From the IMG/VR virus record IMGVR_UViG_3300000228_000014, positions 1-33,772 of that record: a stretch of DNA of 33,772 nucleotides; one strand, given 5' to 3'. A program made the translations under genes and the position numbers. Below the pieces are notes generated by a model, which was given only the letters and a program-made list of their open reading frames with translations, did no database searches and was not told the DNA's origin. The number at the start of each line of letters is the position of its first letter. The stretch's first letter is position 1. Shown piece after piece: positions 7,280 through 14,840 of this stretch. The stretch comes from a virus.

Positions 7280-8160
7280 TAGGCATAGTTAAACTTTTTA
7301 CTCATAATTTCTTGATACCACTTAGTGTGCCACTCTCGATCTTTATTAGCTTTGCCATTACAACTTCTACAAACTGTAATTAAATTACTAGGATGACAAT
7401 TCTTTTTGTTGTAGTCAATATGATGGATTGACAACATTTTATCTGTCTTATAACAATAAGGATTTTGGCAGGTGTCATTGTCTCGTAACCTAATGTCTGC
7501 TTTGTAACCTTTGTCTGACCAAATTGGACAATAACCCGAAAGCCCTTCACCGTTTATATAGTTAGGATGGTTTTCTCCAATATTATCTAAAAGGTAACAA
7601 GCTGTACATTTATGTCTTCTTCTACGCAAATCTTCTAAAGATTTTGTTTCTATATGCCCAAGTTGGCACTCGTATATTATATTTTCTTTAGTATTAATAT
7701 AACCTGATATTAAGTTTAGTTTGTAACCTTTAAGCTCTTGTTTGACTTCTTCCAACGACAATGTAAGTAAGTCTTTTAAATCTTCGTATTGACAATATCT
7801 ACATCCATGACCCTGCTGGTACGAATTGTATAAAATTCTATATGTATGCCCTCTTACACACTCTACATCTATATATGATCTGGAGTTGGAAAATGTTGTA
7901 GATATAAGCTTCTCTCCATTTTTGGATACTTCTTCTCTTACCTGATCAAGAGTTCTGGTATAACTATCTAAACAATACGGGCAATGTTTATCGTGCAAGA
8001 GATCATCTAGTCTTATCTTGTGTAGGTGTCCTTTGCTGCATATGTAATCTAAAGGAGTTCTATTATTGATATAATAATTTGATAAAAGTGTGTAACCCCT
8101 TGCTTTAAATATTTTTTCTACTTGTTCAAAAGTATATTTTTTCCTAAACAAAATATGCAC
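7276..8160 (-). CDS. HNH homing endonuclease with N-terminal zinc repeats
   Basis: 294 residues from a GTG at 8160. Three tandem units of ~55 residues each end with a CxxGH...CxxC knuckle: YICSKGH...HCPYC, VECVRGH...GCRYC and YECQLGH...KCTAC. They are probably DNA-binding. The nuclease follows: CQNPYCYKTDKMLSIHHIDY, NLITVCRSCNGKANKD, with both HNH histidines and the structural Cys pairs. This is the build of free-standing phage homing endonucleases; the natural target is often near the insertion, here dnaK or the glycosylase. AGGAG touches the GTG, which is too close for good initiation, and frameshifted repeat-like sequence lies immediately upstream, so this reading frame may itself be a truncated form of a longer gene. 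Confidence 0.82.
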   Translation of the reverse strand: MHILFRKKYTFEQVEKIFKARGYTLLSNYYINNRTPLDYICSKGHLHKIRLDDLLHDKHCPYCLDSYTRTLDQVREEVSKNGEKLISTTFSNSRSYIDVECVRGHTYRILYNSYQQGHGCRYCQYEDLKDLLTLSLEEVKQELKGYKLNLISGYINTKENIIYECQLGHIETKSLEDLRRRRHKCTACYLLDNIGENHPNYINGEGLSGYCPIWSDKGYKADIRLRDNDTCQNPYCYKTDKMLSIHHIDYNKKNCHPSNLITVCRSCNGKANKDREWHTKWYQEIMSKKFNYAY

Positions 8161-8322
8161 TCCTGTTTTGATTTACATCTTTTAAAGTTTTGTACTGTAA
8201 ATGATCTTTGTCACATTTACACAACATTTTGTGCCATTGTTAACATACTCTGTACTTAGTAATTCGTAACCAGCCTCCTCAAATTTATCTTTTACATACT
8301 CATACAATAATCTTATACTCAT
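8161..8322 (-). pseudogene. Frameshifted zinc-repeat unit of an HNH-type endonuclease
   Basis: An ATG at 8322, two bases past the glycosylase stop, opens a 46-codon frame: YEYVKDKFEEAGYELLSTEY then VNNGTK. After that the same gene-like sequence continues only in another frame as MLCKCDKDHLQYKTLKDVNQ. Joined, the pieces match the repeat unit of the neighbouring HNH protein (FEQVEKIFKARGYTLLSNYY, INNRTPLDYICSKGH). The second frame then stops at a TAG just after the HNH gene's GTG. At least two frame changes are needed to join it to that gene, so this is a decayed extra repeat or 5' end. Confidence 0.7.
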
Positions 8323-8323
8323 T

Positions 8324-8893
8324 TTAAGCTACTTTATATTTATTCCAAATATCTAAATCAAATTCTGCCGTAGTTTTCCCTGATTCTTTAGCCAAGTTAA
8401 TCACTATATCTTCGATTGTCAAGTATAGTTTTTTACTACTTGGTGTATTTTTTGGTACATTGAACCCTAAACTAGCTAGATGTTTAAGCATATGGGTATC
8501 CAAACCAGCATAAGGTGAATTTTTTCTAGTATGAATTATAAAACAACGTGCTGTCTTCATACCTATACCATATATTTTTTCTAAGTCTTCTGCTGTACAA
8601 GTTCTTAAATCTAGTCCAGACCTACTTATTTCAAATAAACTACGCCCTTTACTTTTTTGACACCCTGTACCATGAAAAGCGCACTTAGTAATGATTTTAT
8701 CAAGAGAAAGCATTCTAAGCATTTTAAATGGTTTAGATACACCCGTTAATAATTCCCACATAGCAACCATATCATTAGTTATTTTAGCTGCCCTAGTGCC
8801 ATTTTTTCCAGCGGCCAAAATCCAAAAAACCATGTGGGCTTCTAATTCATTATAAAATAAACTATAATTAGTTATATTTGCAGCATCTACCAT
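8324..8893 (-). CDS. HhH-GPD superfamily DNA glycosylase
   Basis: 189 residues. The helix-hairpin-helix LEKIYGIGMKTARCFI spans about 104-119. Lys113 lies at the position of the bifunctional glycosylase/lyase lysine of endonuclease III, and Asp132 in GLDTHMLKHL is the conserved catalytic aspartate. The four C-terminal cysteines of the iron-sulphur cluster in EndoIII are absent. It probably excises damaged or modified bases from phage DNA; which base cannot be told. Ribosome site AAAGGAGG lies 6 bases before the ATG, and the strong promoter at 8939-8966 faces it. It is the first gene of the leftward block. Confidence 0.8.
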   Translation of the reverse strand: MVDAANITNYSLFYNELEAHMVFWILAAGKNGTRAAKITNDMVAMWELLTGVSKPFKMLRMLSLDKIITKCAFHGTGCQKSKGRSLFEISRSGLDLRTCTAEDLEKIYGIGMKTARCFIIHTRKNSPYAGLDTHMLKHLASLGFNVPKNTPSSKKLYLTIEDIVINLAKESGKTTAEFDLDIWNKYKVA

Positions 8894-8938
8894 GTAAACC
8901 TCCTTTTATTTAACTATACTATAATATGAATGACTTTA

Positions 8939-8966
8939 ATTATAACACATTTTACATATTAGTCAA
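8939..8966 (-). promoter_or_regulatory. Strong extended -10 sigma70-like promoter
   Basis: TTGACT (8961-8966), 16 bases, TATAAT (8939-8944) preceded by TGT, on the minus strand about 46 bases upstream of the glycosylase ATG. It lies in the 93-bp divergent gap between the leftward genes and the plus-strand structural block. A near TATAAT at 8920-8925 on the plus strand has no convincing -35 partner. Confidence 0.7.
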
Positions 8967-8986
8967 GAAAAATTAGGAGATAGATT

Positions 8987-11161
8987 ATGGCAAATTATTA
9001 TGTGGACTTCAGCTCCGGGACAAATGGCACCGGTACTGCTGCATCCCCATGGAATGTTTTCACAGCTACAGAAAATGCTGGTGTTTCTGCTGGGGATAGT
9101 GTGTGGTTTAGAAGGTATATTGTTGCAGCAGATACTAAATTTATAGCCTGGAAGTCTGGAACAGATGGAAGTACCAGAATAAACTACATTGGCTGGCCTA
9201 TTACAGGTGACGAGTATTTTGATAGTAGAGAAGAAAGTTTAAAAGCCGCTTGGGATGGTGATGCTACTCAATATGCTTATCAAAGACGCCTTACCTACGT
9301 GGCCGATACTCCGGCTGCTTTATTAGTTAGTTACATAAATGTACATAGATTTTACTTTTTGGATGATAATACTAATAACGCAACTTTACGAATGGCCCTT
9401 AGTACAAAAAACGCAAATTATATAAAAATAAAAAATTGTTATGCTTATGTATCTTATTTACCAGCAACAACAAATGATCTAAGTGCTAGTTGGTGGGGAG
9501 GTACATTAGGCTGTGACAACTCGGGCAGTATAGAAGTAATAGATAGTACTATAGATGGTTCTGGTTATATGTCTTTTAGTAGGTCAAATACTATAAAAAT
9601 TAGAAATTCTAATGTTACTTTCTCTGGGTGTACTTTACAGTATGGTTCTTCAGGTATCCCTTATATATCTTACATACAAGAGGCTGCTTCTTCTTATGCT
9701 TTAAACAGCACTTTAACGTTTAACAATTGTACTTTAAATTTTAGACAAACTTCTGGAAATGTCGCGTCAGGATATTCTACTAGTAACTTTTATGCCCATC
9801 AACATTTTATTAGTTGCAACACAACTTTTTCTGGTTGTACCATAGGTATAAACAATACAGGAACCAACTCTACTACTAACTTAATGCCTATAAATATCCC
9901 TATAGCTTGTATGCGTTTTGGTGGTGGTACTTTAAATATGCAATCAACAAATACCTCTTCTATACAAAATAAGTTCACTATGTTTGAATTAACAGATAAC
10001 GTAGCAGCTACTTTTAATAATGTTGATTGGACAATAGGTTCTAATACGTTTTCAAACATATTCATATTAATAAGGACATCAATAACCTCTTTGGCTTTAA
10101 GTAATATTACTGGATCAGTACCTTCTACTGGTACAGGGTATTACGACTATGAAAATTTTTCCTTTGGTTTTATAGGTTGGGATAAAGTATCTGATACAGC
10201 AAATATAACTATGACTAATATGGCTACAACTTTAGGATATGTTTTAGATGCAACAAGGCCAAATAGTGACATCGTATTCCAAAATAAAACAGTAACAGAC
10301 AATAGCTGTGCTATATTAAAATATAATACTTTATACGTAAACTTATTACGCTATTTAAAGGTGTACGACAGTGATTTTTATGGGGTTAAATTAATACAAA
10401 AGACTTATGTTGCTAGTGATTTTATACAAGGGTCATCTTTAAACGCAGTAAGAGTTACACTTTATAATTCCACTTTATCTGTAGTACCTATACAAGTACA
10501 CGCAACAAATATGCAAGCAATAGACGCTACAATTTATAACTGTGTAGGTGCTGGAACAGATATATTACAAGCTAATGGAAATACTATCTATACGTTGAGT
10601 TTGGTAGCCGCAAGAAATCGTGGATTTACAGGTATAGGTACTATAGCAGATGTACCTTGGGTTAGTGCTAAAGCTATATTAAATGATTTTAATAATGGTA
10701 CTGCTCAATATATAAGCAATACACTAAGTTATGAAACATCAACAGCAAGCAGATCAGGTGGTGCGGGGTATGCTGTAAAAATAATTAAAAAATTAGATGA
10801 TAACTTAGAAGTAATGTACCCAAATATAGGAGAAGATGCCACTTGGATATTCTTCCCTAGTGCTGCTACATATACAGTGACTGGTTATGTTATTTATACG
10901 GCCTCAAGCGGAGCTTTATCTTCTACTGATATAAAATTAGGTATAGACATAATGGGGGCATATTCTTATGAAAATACTACATCGGTATTAAGTTCGGATG
11001 ATAGTACATGGACTGGTGTGGTTAGTGGTACTATTATAAAACTGACAAGTATTATTGCAATACCAAAAGAACAGTACGCCCCCGTTAAAATATATCTATC
11101 AAAAAGACTTGATGGGTTAATAGTATATTTTGATCCTAAATTAACAGTAGTGGAAAATTAA
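8987..11161 (+). CDS. Right-handed beta-helix tail protein (tail spike or fibre-like)
   Basis: 724 residues. The start MANYYVDFSSGTNGTGTAAS followed by PWN is the classic opening of pectate-lyase-like beta-helix phage proteins (YYVDxxxGxxGxGTxxxPW). From about 130 to 530 the chain repeats short beta-strands with Asn, Ser and Thr turns (IKIRNSNVTFSGCTLQYGSS, TLTFNNCTLNFRQTSG, NTTFSGCTIGINNTG), as expected for helix coils. The last ~150 residues (GYAVKIIKKLDDNLEVMYPN to YFDPKLTVVEN) look like a separate carbohydrate-binding or C-terminal cap domain. The likely role is receptor binding or surface-glycan recognition at the tail. No catalytic site is evident. AGGAG lies 7 bases before the ATG. It heads the only plus-strand group. 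Confidence 0.8.
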   Translation: MANYYVDFSSGTNGTGTAASPWNVFTATENAGVSAGDSVWFRRYIVAADTKFIAWKSGTDGSTRINYIGWPITGDEYFDSREESLKAAWDGDATQYAYQRRLTYVADTPAALLVSYINVHRFYFLDDNTNNATLRMALSTKNANYIKIKNCYAYVSYLPATTNDLSASWWGGTLGCDNSGSIEVIDSTIDGSGYMSFSRSNTIKIRNSNVTFSGCTLQYGSSGIPYISYIQEAASSYALNSTLTFNNCTLNFRQTSGNVASGYSTSNFYAHQHFISCNTTFSGCTIGINNTGTNSTTNLMPINIPIACMRFGGGTLNMQSTNTSSIQNKFTMFELTDNVAATFNNVDWTIGSNTFSNIFILIRTSITSLALSNITGSVPSTGTGYYDYENFSFGFIGWDKVSDTANITMTNMATTLGYVLDATRPNSDIVFQNKTVTDNSCAILKYNTLYVNLLRYLKVYDSDFYGVKLIQKTYVASDFIQGSSLNAVRVTLYNSTLSVVPIQVHATNMQAIDATIYNCVGAGTDILQANGNTIYTLSLVAARNRGFTGIGTIADVPWVSAKAILNDFNNGTAQYISNTLSYETSTASRSGGAGYAVKIIKKLDDNLEVMYPNIGEDATWIFFPSAATYTVTGYVIYTASSGALSSTDIKLGIDIMGAYSYENTTSVLSSDDSTWTGVVSGTIIKLTSIIAIPKEQYAPVKIYLSKRLDGLIVYFDPKLTVVEN

Positions 11162-11162
11162 T

Positions 11163-12329
11163 ATGGGTATATTTGGTGCAATACCACTATTATTTACACC
11201 TAATGTAACTAATAGTGGTATAGTAAGTAGTTTTGGTCTACTAGTTCACGGTAATTCAACCACTTTTTCTGGAGGTCCTTCAGATGATCCTGAATTGCTT
11301 AAGAGCTTTGGACAAGAACTAAAACAATTTACAAATAATACTGTATTAGCTGGAGGTATTAAAAGCACCGCGTATATATCATCTACATCAGTAACACCTG
11401 CTCAAACATATTTTAGTAGTAATATACAAATAGCATCAATAGATTCTTTATTAAATTTTAATTATGGTATAATATTAGATCTAAAAATAAAAGCCGGTAT
11501 AAAAACCTTACTTGCAGATTTAAATGTTATATCTATAGATAACATTATTGGTTATATAGTACCAACACAGAGAGAGCTAAAAGATTTATCAACTTATGTA
11601 AGAAGAGCCTTAAGAGAAGAAAATACTTTTGATGCTATAGTAGATGTAAAAGCACCATATAAACTTTTTCAAGTTTTTACAAAAAATGAGTATGTTTACG
11701 CTGCTGTACAAAAAGGGATAGAAATATTTGATTTAAATACTAGTGCTTCTTTATATATAAGAGAAGTACCTAATACACATATTACTACAATTTGGGGAAA
11801 TGATACAACACTTTTCTTTGGTGGTATAGGTGGATTATTCTGTATAGACTATGTTAATTTACACGCCGATTATGCAAATGCTACAATAAATGACAGCTTT
11901 TCATTAAAATCTCAAATTGTTAGATATATACATGGTAAAGATAATGCAGTACTAGTAACAACTTCTTCTGGTGTAGAATATTTTAACTGGTCGAATAACC
12001 CAGTAATAAAAAGTAACACTTGTATTGAAAATGCTGAAAAATGTTTCTTAACTTCCGATTCAGCTTATTACTTTACAAATACAACTTTATCAGGTGAAGC
12101 TTACTGGACTTTAAACAAAAAACAGAATTTAATAACAGATTGGATACAACCAACAAAAACATTTAATACTGGGGACACATTTACTTTAAGCACAGCTTTA
12201 ACAGACCTATATATAACAGAAAGAACAACTATAAGTGGCAACAATACTATATTTTGTGCAACTACAAGTGGGATATATGTTATAGACGAGGATGAAGATA
12301 AAAAAGCAATCTATTATACGAGGCAATAA
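11163..12329 (+). CDS. Beta-rich tail-associated protein, possible propeller
   Basis: 388 residues, starting one base after the beta-helix gene's stop. The N-terminus is Gly/Ser-rich with hydrophobic strands (GIFGAIPLLFTPNVTNSGIV). From about residue 165 the chain shows repeated short blades: VYAAVQKGIEIFDLN, TLFFGGIGGLFCIDY, AVLVTTSSGVEYFNW, TIFCATTSGIYVIDE. This (A/F)xxxGIxxID pattern suggests a beta-propeller or beta-sandwich repeat. No family name is recognised. Its position with the beta-helix protein suggests a virion part, probably tail or fibre base. It ends in a TAATG overlap with the next gene, which carries what looks like more of the same fold. Confidence 0.65.
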   Translation: MGIFGAIPLLFTPNVTNSGIVSSFGLLVHGNSTTFSGGPSDDPELLKSFGQELKQFTNNTVLAGGIKSTAYISSTSVTPAQTYFSSNIQIASIDSLLNFNYGIILDLKIKAGIKTLLADLNVISIDNIIGYIVPTQRELKDLSTYVRRALREENTFDAIVDVKAPYKLFQVFTKNEYVYAAVQKGIEIFDLNTSASLYIREVPNTHITTIWGNDTTLFFGGIGGLFCIDYVNLHADYANATINDSFSLKSQIVRYIHGKDNAVLVTTSSGVEYFNWSNNPVIKSNTCIENAEKCFLTSDSAYYFTNTTLSGEAYWTLNKKQNLITDWIQPTKTFNTGDTFTLSTALTDLYITERTTISGNNTIFCATTSGIYVIDEDEDKKAIYYTRQ

Positions 12330-12568
12330 TGGTAAGTATACACTATATTTTAAATGGTGATTCTAACGTTTTTAATTCTATTTGGTGTGATCCTAATACT
12401 TCCTTGAATAATGGTACCATATATTTTAGTACAGGTAAAGACCTGACCATAATTCAAGTGAACAATGGACAGGCCTTCATAAAAGACTATTATACAAAAA
12501 CAATGGCTGGTTCCTCTGCAGAAACCTTAGAAGAAGAAACTTCTGTAGACATAACTGTTAGTTATTAA
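12329..12568 (+). CDS. Small beta-rich protein coupled to the preceding tail gene
   Basis: 79 residues. ATG 12329 overlaps the upstream stop as TAATG, with GAGG 5 bases before it. The sequence reads like one more blade of the upstream protein (SIWCDPNTSLNNGTIYFSTG, then KDLTIIQVNNG) with an acidic tail (SSAETLEEETSVDITVSY). It could be a separate subunit made in fixed ratio by coupled translation, or the broken-off C-terminus of the 11163 gene. It ends four bases before the end of a converging minus-strand gene. Confidence 0.55.
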   Translation: MVSIHYILNGDSNVFNSIWCDPNTSLNNGTIYFSTGKDLTIIQVNNGQAFIKDYYTKTMAGSSAETLEEETSVDITVSY

Positions 12569-12572
12569 ACTA

Positions 12573-12628
12573 TTATTTACAAAAAGCTGCTATTATCCAT
12601 ACTACTATGCTAACAAAAGATACTGGAA
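12573..12628 (-). pseudogene. C-terminal piece of a membrane-protein gene split by the tnpB element
   Basis: These 56 bases encode, after the junction codon, PVSFVSIVVWIIAAFCK and a TAA at 12573-12575. The stretch is a hydrophobic helix. It continues in frame from the N-terminal piece at 13914-14042 if the 1290-bp element between them is removed after TTTAT. It abuts the convergent structural block, as a natural gene end would. Confidence 0.75.
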
Positions 12629-12740
12629 GTGAATTACATCGCCCACAATGGGCAAGGCTTCCTGCTTCAACGAGGGCCTTACTGCAGCCGTTCTCCACAG
12701 GCTTAAAATCGCGTCATCCCAACGCTATTTTACAAATGCA
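12629..12740 (-). ncRNA. Omega RNA scaffold region of the tnpB element
   Basis: The right-end region after the tnpB stop holds GGATGACGCGATTTTAAGCC TGTGGAG and then GAAGCAGGAA and a hairpin. This kind of sequence forms the omega RNA that loads TnpB, with the guide taken from the flank. The predicted guide is the adjoining TTCCAGTATCTTTTGTTAGC. A 27-base core (12693-12719) recurs with one mismatch at 14388-14414. The exact 5' end, probably inside tnpB, is not determinable by eye. Confidence 0.6.
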
Positions 12741-13816
12741 AAATTTAATATATTCTTAGCGGCCAAAATGTCACGATCATGCACTGCACCACACTCACAA
12801 GTCCACACTCTGTCAGTGAGTTTAAGACCTCTGTTTATAGTACCGCAGATGTTACACATTTTAGAACTTGGTTCAAAGCGACCAATTACTTTAACAGCTT
12901 TTCCGCTCCATGCCGCTTTATAAGTACAGAATGAGCGGAATTGACTCCAGGCAACATCAGAAATATGTCTGGATAACCTCCGATTTTTCAAGAGGTTAAT
13001 AACAGCAAGGTCTTCAAGACAGACTGCTTGGTTCTCACTAATCAGTCTATTAGACAACTTGTGTTGAAAATCTTTCCTCTGGTTGGTTAACTTTTCATGT
13101 ACCAATGCTACTTTATGCCGTACTTTGTTTCTATTACTGGAGCCTTTCTTTTTGCGAGACAAACTACGTTGTGCTCTGGCAAGTTTCTTTTTAGTGGTTT
13201 TTATTAGTCTTGGGTTTGCTATTTTTTCGCCAGTTGAAAGAATAGCAAAATCTTTAATTCCAAGATCAACCCCTATAGATTGATTAATATCTGGTACAAT
13301 GGCAACTGGCTCTGGATCACTATTGTCAACCAAAATAGATGCAAAATATTTACCTGCTGCAGTACGGGATACAGTTACAGTTTTAATCTTACCCTCAAAT
13401 GGCCTGTGTAGTATTATTTTAACATCTTTAATTTTAGGGAAAGAAATCTTGCCGTGTTCAAAGGCAACTTTTACACCTTGTGGACATTGAAAAGATTGTT
13501 TACTGCTTTTATTTTTAAACTTTGGGAAATTAGCTTTCTTACTAAAAAACTTTGTGAACGCAGTATCAAGGTTTCGTAAAGATGCCTGCAATGACTGGCT
13601 ATTAACATCTTTAAGCCAAGGAAACTCTATCTTTAGCGGAACTAGCATATTTGTTAAGTCAAACACAGAAAGATTCTTTTTGTTTTCTTGTGTATGTGCT
13701 TTAACTTTTTGCTCAAGACCAAAATTATATACCCAGCGAGCACAACCAAAATGTTTTGCAAAATATTGTTGCTGGACGGTGTTTGGGTAGAGCCTGTATT
13801 TGAATGCTTTAATCAT
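12725..13816 (-). CDS. tnpB: TnpB, RNA-guided endonuclease, apparently intact
   Basis: 363 residues, close to the usual 350-410 for TnpB. The N-terminal HTH-like part reads AFKYRLYPNTVQQQYFAKHF then GCARWVYNFGL. RuvC I is GVDLGIKD (Asp184), RuvC II is AVCLEDL (Glu268), and RuvC III is VHDRDILAAKNI (Asp347/Asp349). The zinc finger CNICG...CECG (321-343) sits between. The Asn normally seen in DRDxNAA is Leu here, which may matter. The protein would cut DNA next to a short target-adjacent motif using the omega RNA from its own 3' end. In this phage it probably helps the element survive or spread by cutting element-free alleles. Only a weak ribosome site is visible before ATG 13816. Confidence 0.92.
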   Translation of the reverse strand: MIKAFKYRLYPNTVQQQYFAKHFGCARWVYNFGLEQKVKAHTQENKKNLSVFDLTNMLVPLKIEFPWLKDVNSQSLQASLRNLDTAFTKFFSKKANFPKFKNKSSKQSFQCPQGVKVAFEHGKISFPKIKDVKIILHRPFEGKIKTVTVSRTAAGKYFASILVDNSDPEPVAIVPDINQSIGVDLGIKDFAILSTGEKIANPRLIKTTKKKLARAQRSLSRKKKGSSNRNKVRHKVALVHEKLTNQRKDFQHKLSNRLISENQAVCLEDLAVINLLKNRRLSRHISDVAWSQFRSFCTYKAAWSGKAVKVIGRFEPSSKMCNICGTINRGLKLTDRVWTCECGAVHDRDILAAKNILNFAFVK

Positions 13817-13913
13817 GCTTAAATATAGTACCTGTTGAGTGAGTTGTTAAAAATTGTTTTACATTAAACACCCGTCTTACATTCGTACCCACAAGGGGTA
13901 CGGTTTTACGGCG

Positions 13914-14042
13914 CTATGATAAAAGATTACCTAATCCAGACAAATAACCTCCCCCATCATCGTGAATAAACAGCACATATCCAAATGAAACTAAAGTCAC
14001 AATTGTTGGTAGCATCCACCAAGTAATTGTTATAGTCATCAT
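13914..14042 (-). pseudogene. N-terminal piece of the interrupted two-helix membrane protein
   Basis: ATG 14042 overlaps the upstream stop as TAATG. Forty-one residues of the native protein follow (MMTITITWWMLPTIVTLVSF, GYVLFIHDDGGGYLSGLGNLL), then one foreign codon and a TAG inside the element's left end. The first part is one membrane helix (about 8-25), and a second lies in the 12573-12628 fragment. The rebuilt protein has 59 residues with two helices and a short acidic loop, of the size of small phage membrane or lysis accessory proteins. Its function is unknown. It sits next to the tail genes. Confidence 0.75.
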
Positions 14043-14269
14043 TAACTAAATAACCAACTAAAAAAGGTGCTACCTTCTTTAGGTATATCTTCTGAATTTC
14101 TTGCAGCCCGCGCCATAGCAATATTTAGTTGGTCTATGGTAAATAATGCTGGGACTTCTTTACCATCGGAAATAACTATATATGCAGGATAATAAGCAGA
14201 GTTACTACCAAAAGATCTACAAGTATTGGCTACCTCTTCTTCCATTTTAATCTTTGAATCAATACCCAT
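14042..14269 (-). CDS. Small conserved-type phage protein, unknown
   Basis: 75 residues: an N-terminal helix (MEEEVANTCRSFG), a beta hairpin (YYPAYIVISDGKEVPALFTI) and a helix (QLNIAMARAARNSEDIPKEG), ending with an aromatic tail. The NNAYYPAxxVxDGxxVPALFTxxQxxxAxxRAxxN pattern is one I associate with small phage proteins of unknown role. Ribosome site AAGGAA is upstream of ATG 14269. Its stop overlaps the start of the interrupted membrane gene, so the pair was probably translated together. Confidence 0.6.
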   Translation of the reverse strand: MGIDSKIKMEEEVANTCRSFGSNSAYYPAYIVISDGKEVPALFTIDQLNIAMARAARNSEDIPKEGSTFFSWLFS

Positions 14270-14326
14270 AATAACCTGATTCCTTTAACTTATAAAAACT
14301 TAATAAGTCATAAATTTTAAGTAAAG

Positions 14327-14448
14327 TTCCTGCTTCTCAGTCCGTAGTTTCACTCAAGCAACAATGCTCAAGCCAGAGCTGTCCAGACTCCACAGGCTTA
14401 AAATTGCGTCATCCGAACCCATAATTGATGCGGTTTTACGACGACACG
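14327..14448 (-). ncRNA. tnpB-less copy of the element ends, possible standalone omega RNA
   Basis: About 122 bp. On the minus strand it starts after TTTAT (14449-14453) with CGTGTCGTCGTAAAACCG, contains GGATGACGCAATTTTAAGCC TGTGGAG, and ends in GAAGCAGGAA at 14327. The left end and scaffold match the tnpB element at 12629-13918, but the coding region and the right-end hairpin are missing. The middle has its own stems (GCTC/GAGC, AGTC/GACT). If transcribed, the base-pairs after GGAA would be a guide: CTTTACTTAAAATTTATGAC. It may be a MITE-like deletion derivative or a guide RNA used in trans by the nearby TnpB. It lies wholly between two genes. Confidence 0.65.
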
Positions 14449-14465
14449 ATAAATACAATACTACA

Positions 14466-14840
14466 CTACTTACGTTTATTAAAACCAAATCCCTTAGTTT
14501 TAACTTCCGTCTCTTTCTTCTCCAGAGTTTCCTGTGATACCTCTACAACAGCCTCCACAGCAACTGGCTCTTCTACAACAGGCGTATCTTCGACTACTTT
14601 AACTTCCTCAACCACTGGATCAATTGTACTAGCAGCTACTTCGGCAGCAACAGCGGCGTCTGTCTCTTTTATAGACTCTTCAATAAAAGGTTTCATAGCG
14701 GTCATTATCTTTTTACCATAACTTCTTGCCCTAGCTACAGAGTTAAGATCATTTTCCTCACACCACTTGTTCCCTAAAGACTCAAATTCTCTTACAAATG
14801 TCATAATTTCTTTAAACAAAACTTTTGATACGTTATCCAT
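14466..14840 (-). CDS. Hc1/histone H1-like domain protein with long acidic tail
   Basis: 124 residues. Residues 4-58 (SKVLFKEIMTFVREFESLGN, KWCEENDLNSVARARSYGKK) share the pattern of the 15963-16142 protein (SKTVLAEMQEVFNTILEDGA, KWVEKDNNSAAARLRKSTLA), so the two are paralogues of the small histone H1-like (Hc1-type) family. The rest is an Ala/Val/Glu-rich low-complexity tail (VEEVKVVEDTPVVEEPVAVE) closing with a basic KGFGFNKRK. The acidic tail is opposite in charge to that of typical DNA-condensing Hc1 proteins. AAGGAG lies 5 bases before the ATG. The role may be nucleoid or genome packing; this is inferred from the family only. Confidence 0.6.
   Translation of the reverse strand: MDNVSKVLFKEIMTFVREFESLGNKWCEENDLNSVARARSYGKKIMTAMKPFIEESIKETDAAVAAEVAASTIDPVVEEVKVVEDTPVVEEPVAVEAVVEVSQETLEKKETEVKTKGFGFNKRK

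Larger units (their letters stand above)
12629..13918 (-). mobile_element. IS200/IS605-group (IS1341-like) tnpB-only element
   Basis: The boundaries are set by the reading frame of the interrupted gene and by comparison with the partial copy at 14327-14448. On the minus strand the left end follows TTTAT (13919-13923) and has CGTAAAACCG and a hairpin GTACCC/GGGTAC (13885-13901). The right end has GAAGCAGGAA, a hairpin GCCCA/TGGGC (12641-12653) and ends in TTCAC. There is no target duplication and no tnpA, as expected of tnpB-only members mobilised in trans. The ends may be off by a base or two, but the frame of the host gene favours these. Confidence 0.78.

Noticed and set aside
8911-8925. Plus-strand promoter for the structural block based on TATAAT at 8920-8925
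   Set aside because: No -35 box at the right distance. The AT-rich sequence makes such matches common. The block may use a phage-specific late promoter that I cannot recognise.
12641-12653. GCCCA/TGGGC hairpin as a transcription terminator for the convergent genes
   Set aside because: Its place after GAAGCAGGAA and before TTCAC fits the right-end hairpin of an IS605-group element, and there is no T-run.
14425-14721. A plus-strand 98-codon frame rich in Ser and Thr
   Set aside because: It is antisense to the acidic Val/Glu tail of the histone-like gene; the repeats of codons such as GAA/GTT produce the Ser/Thr pattern. No ribosome site.
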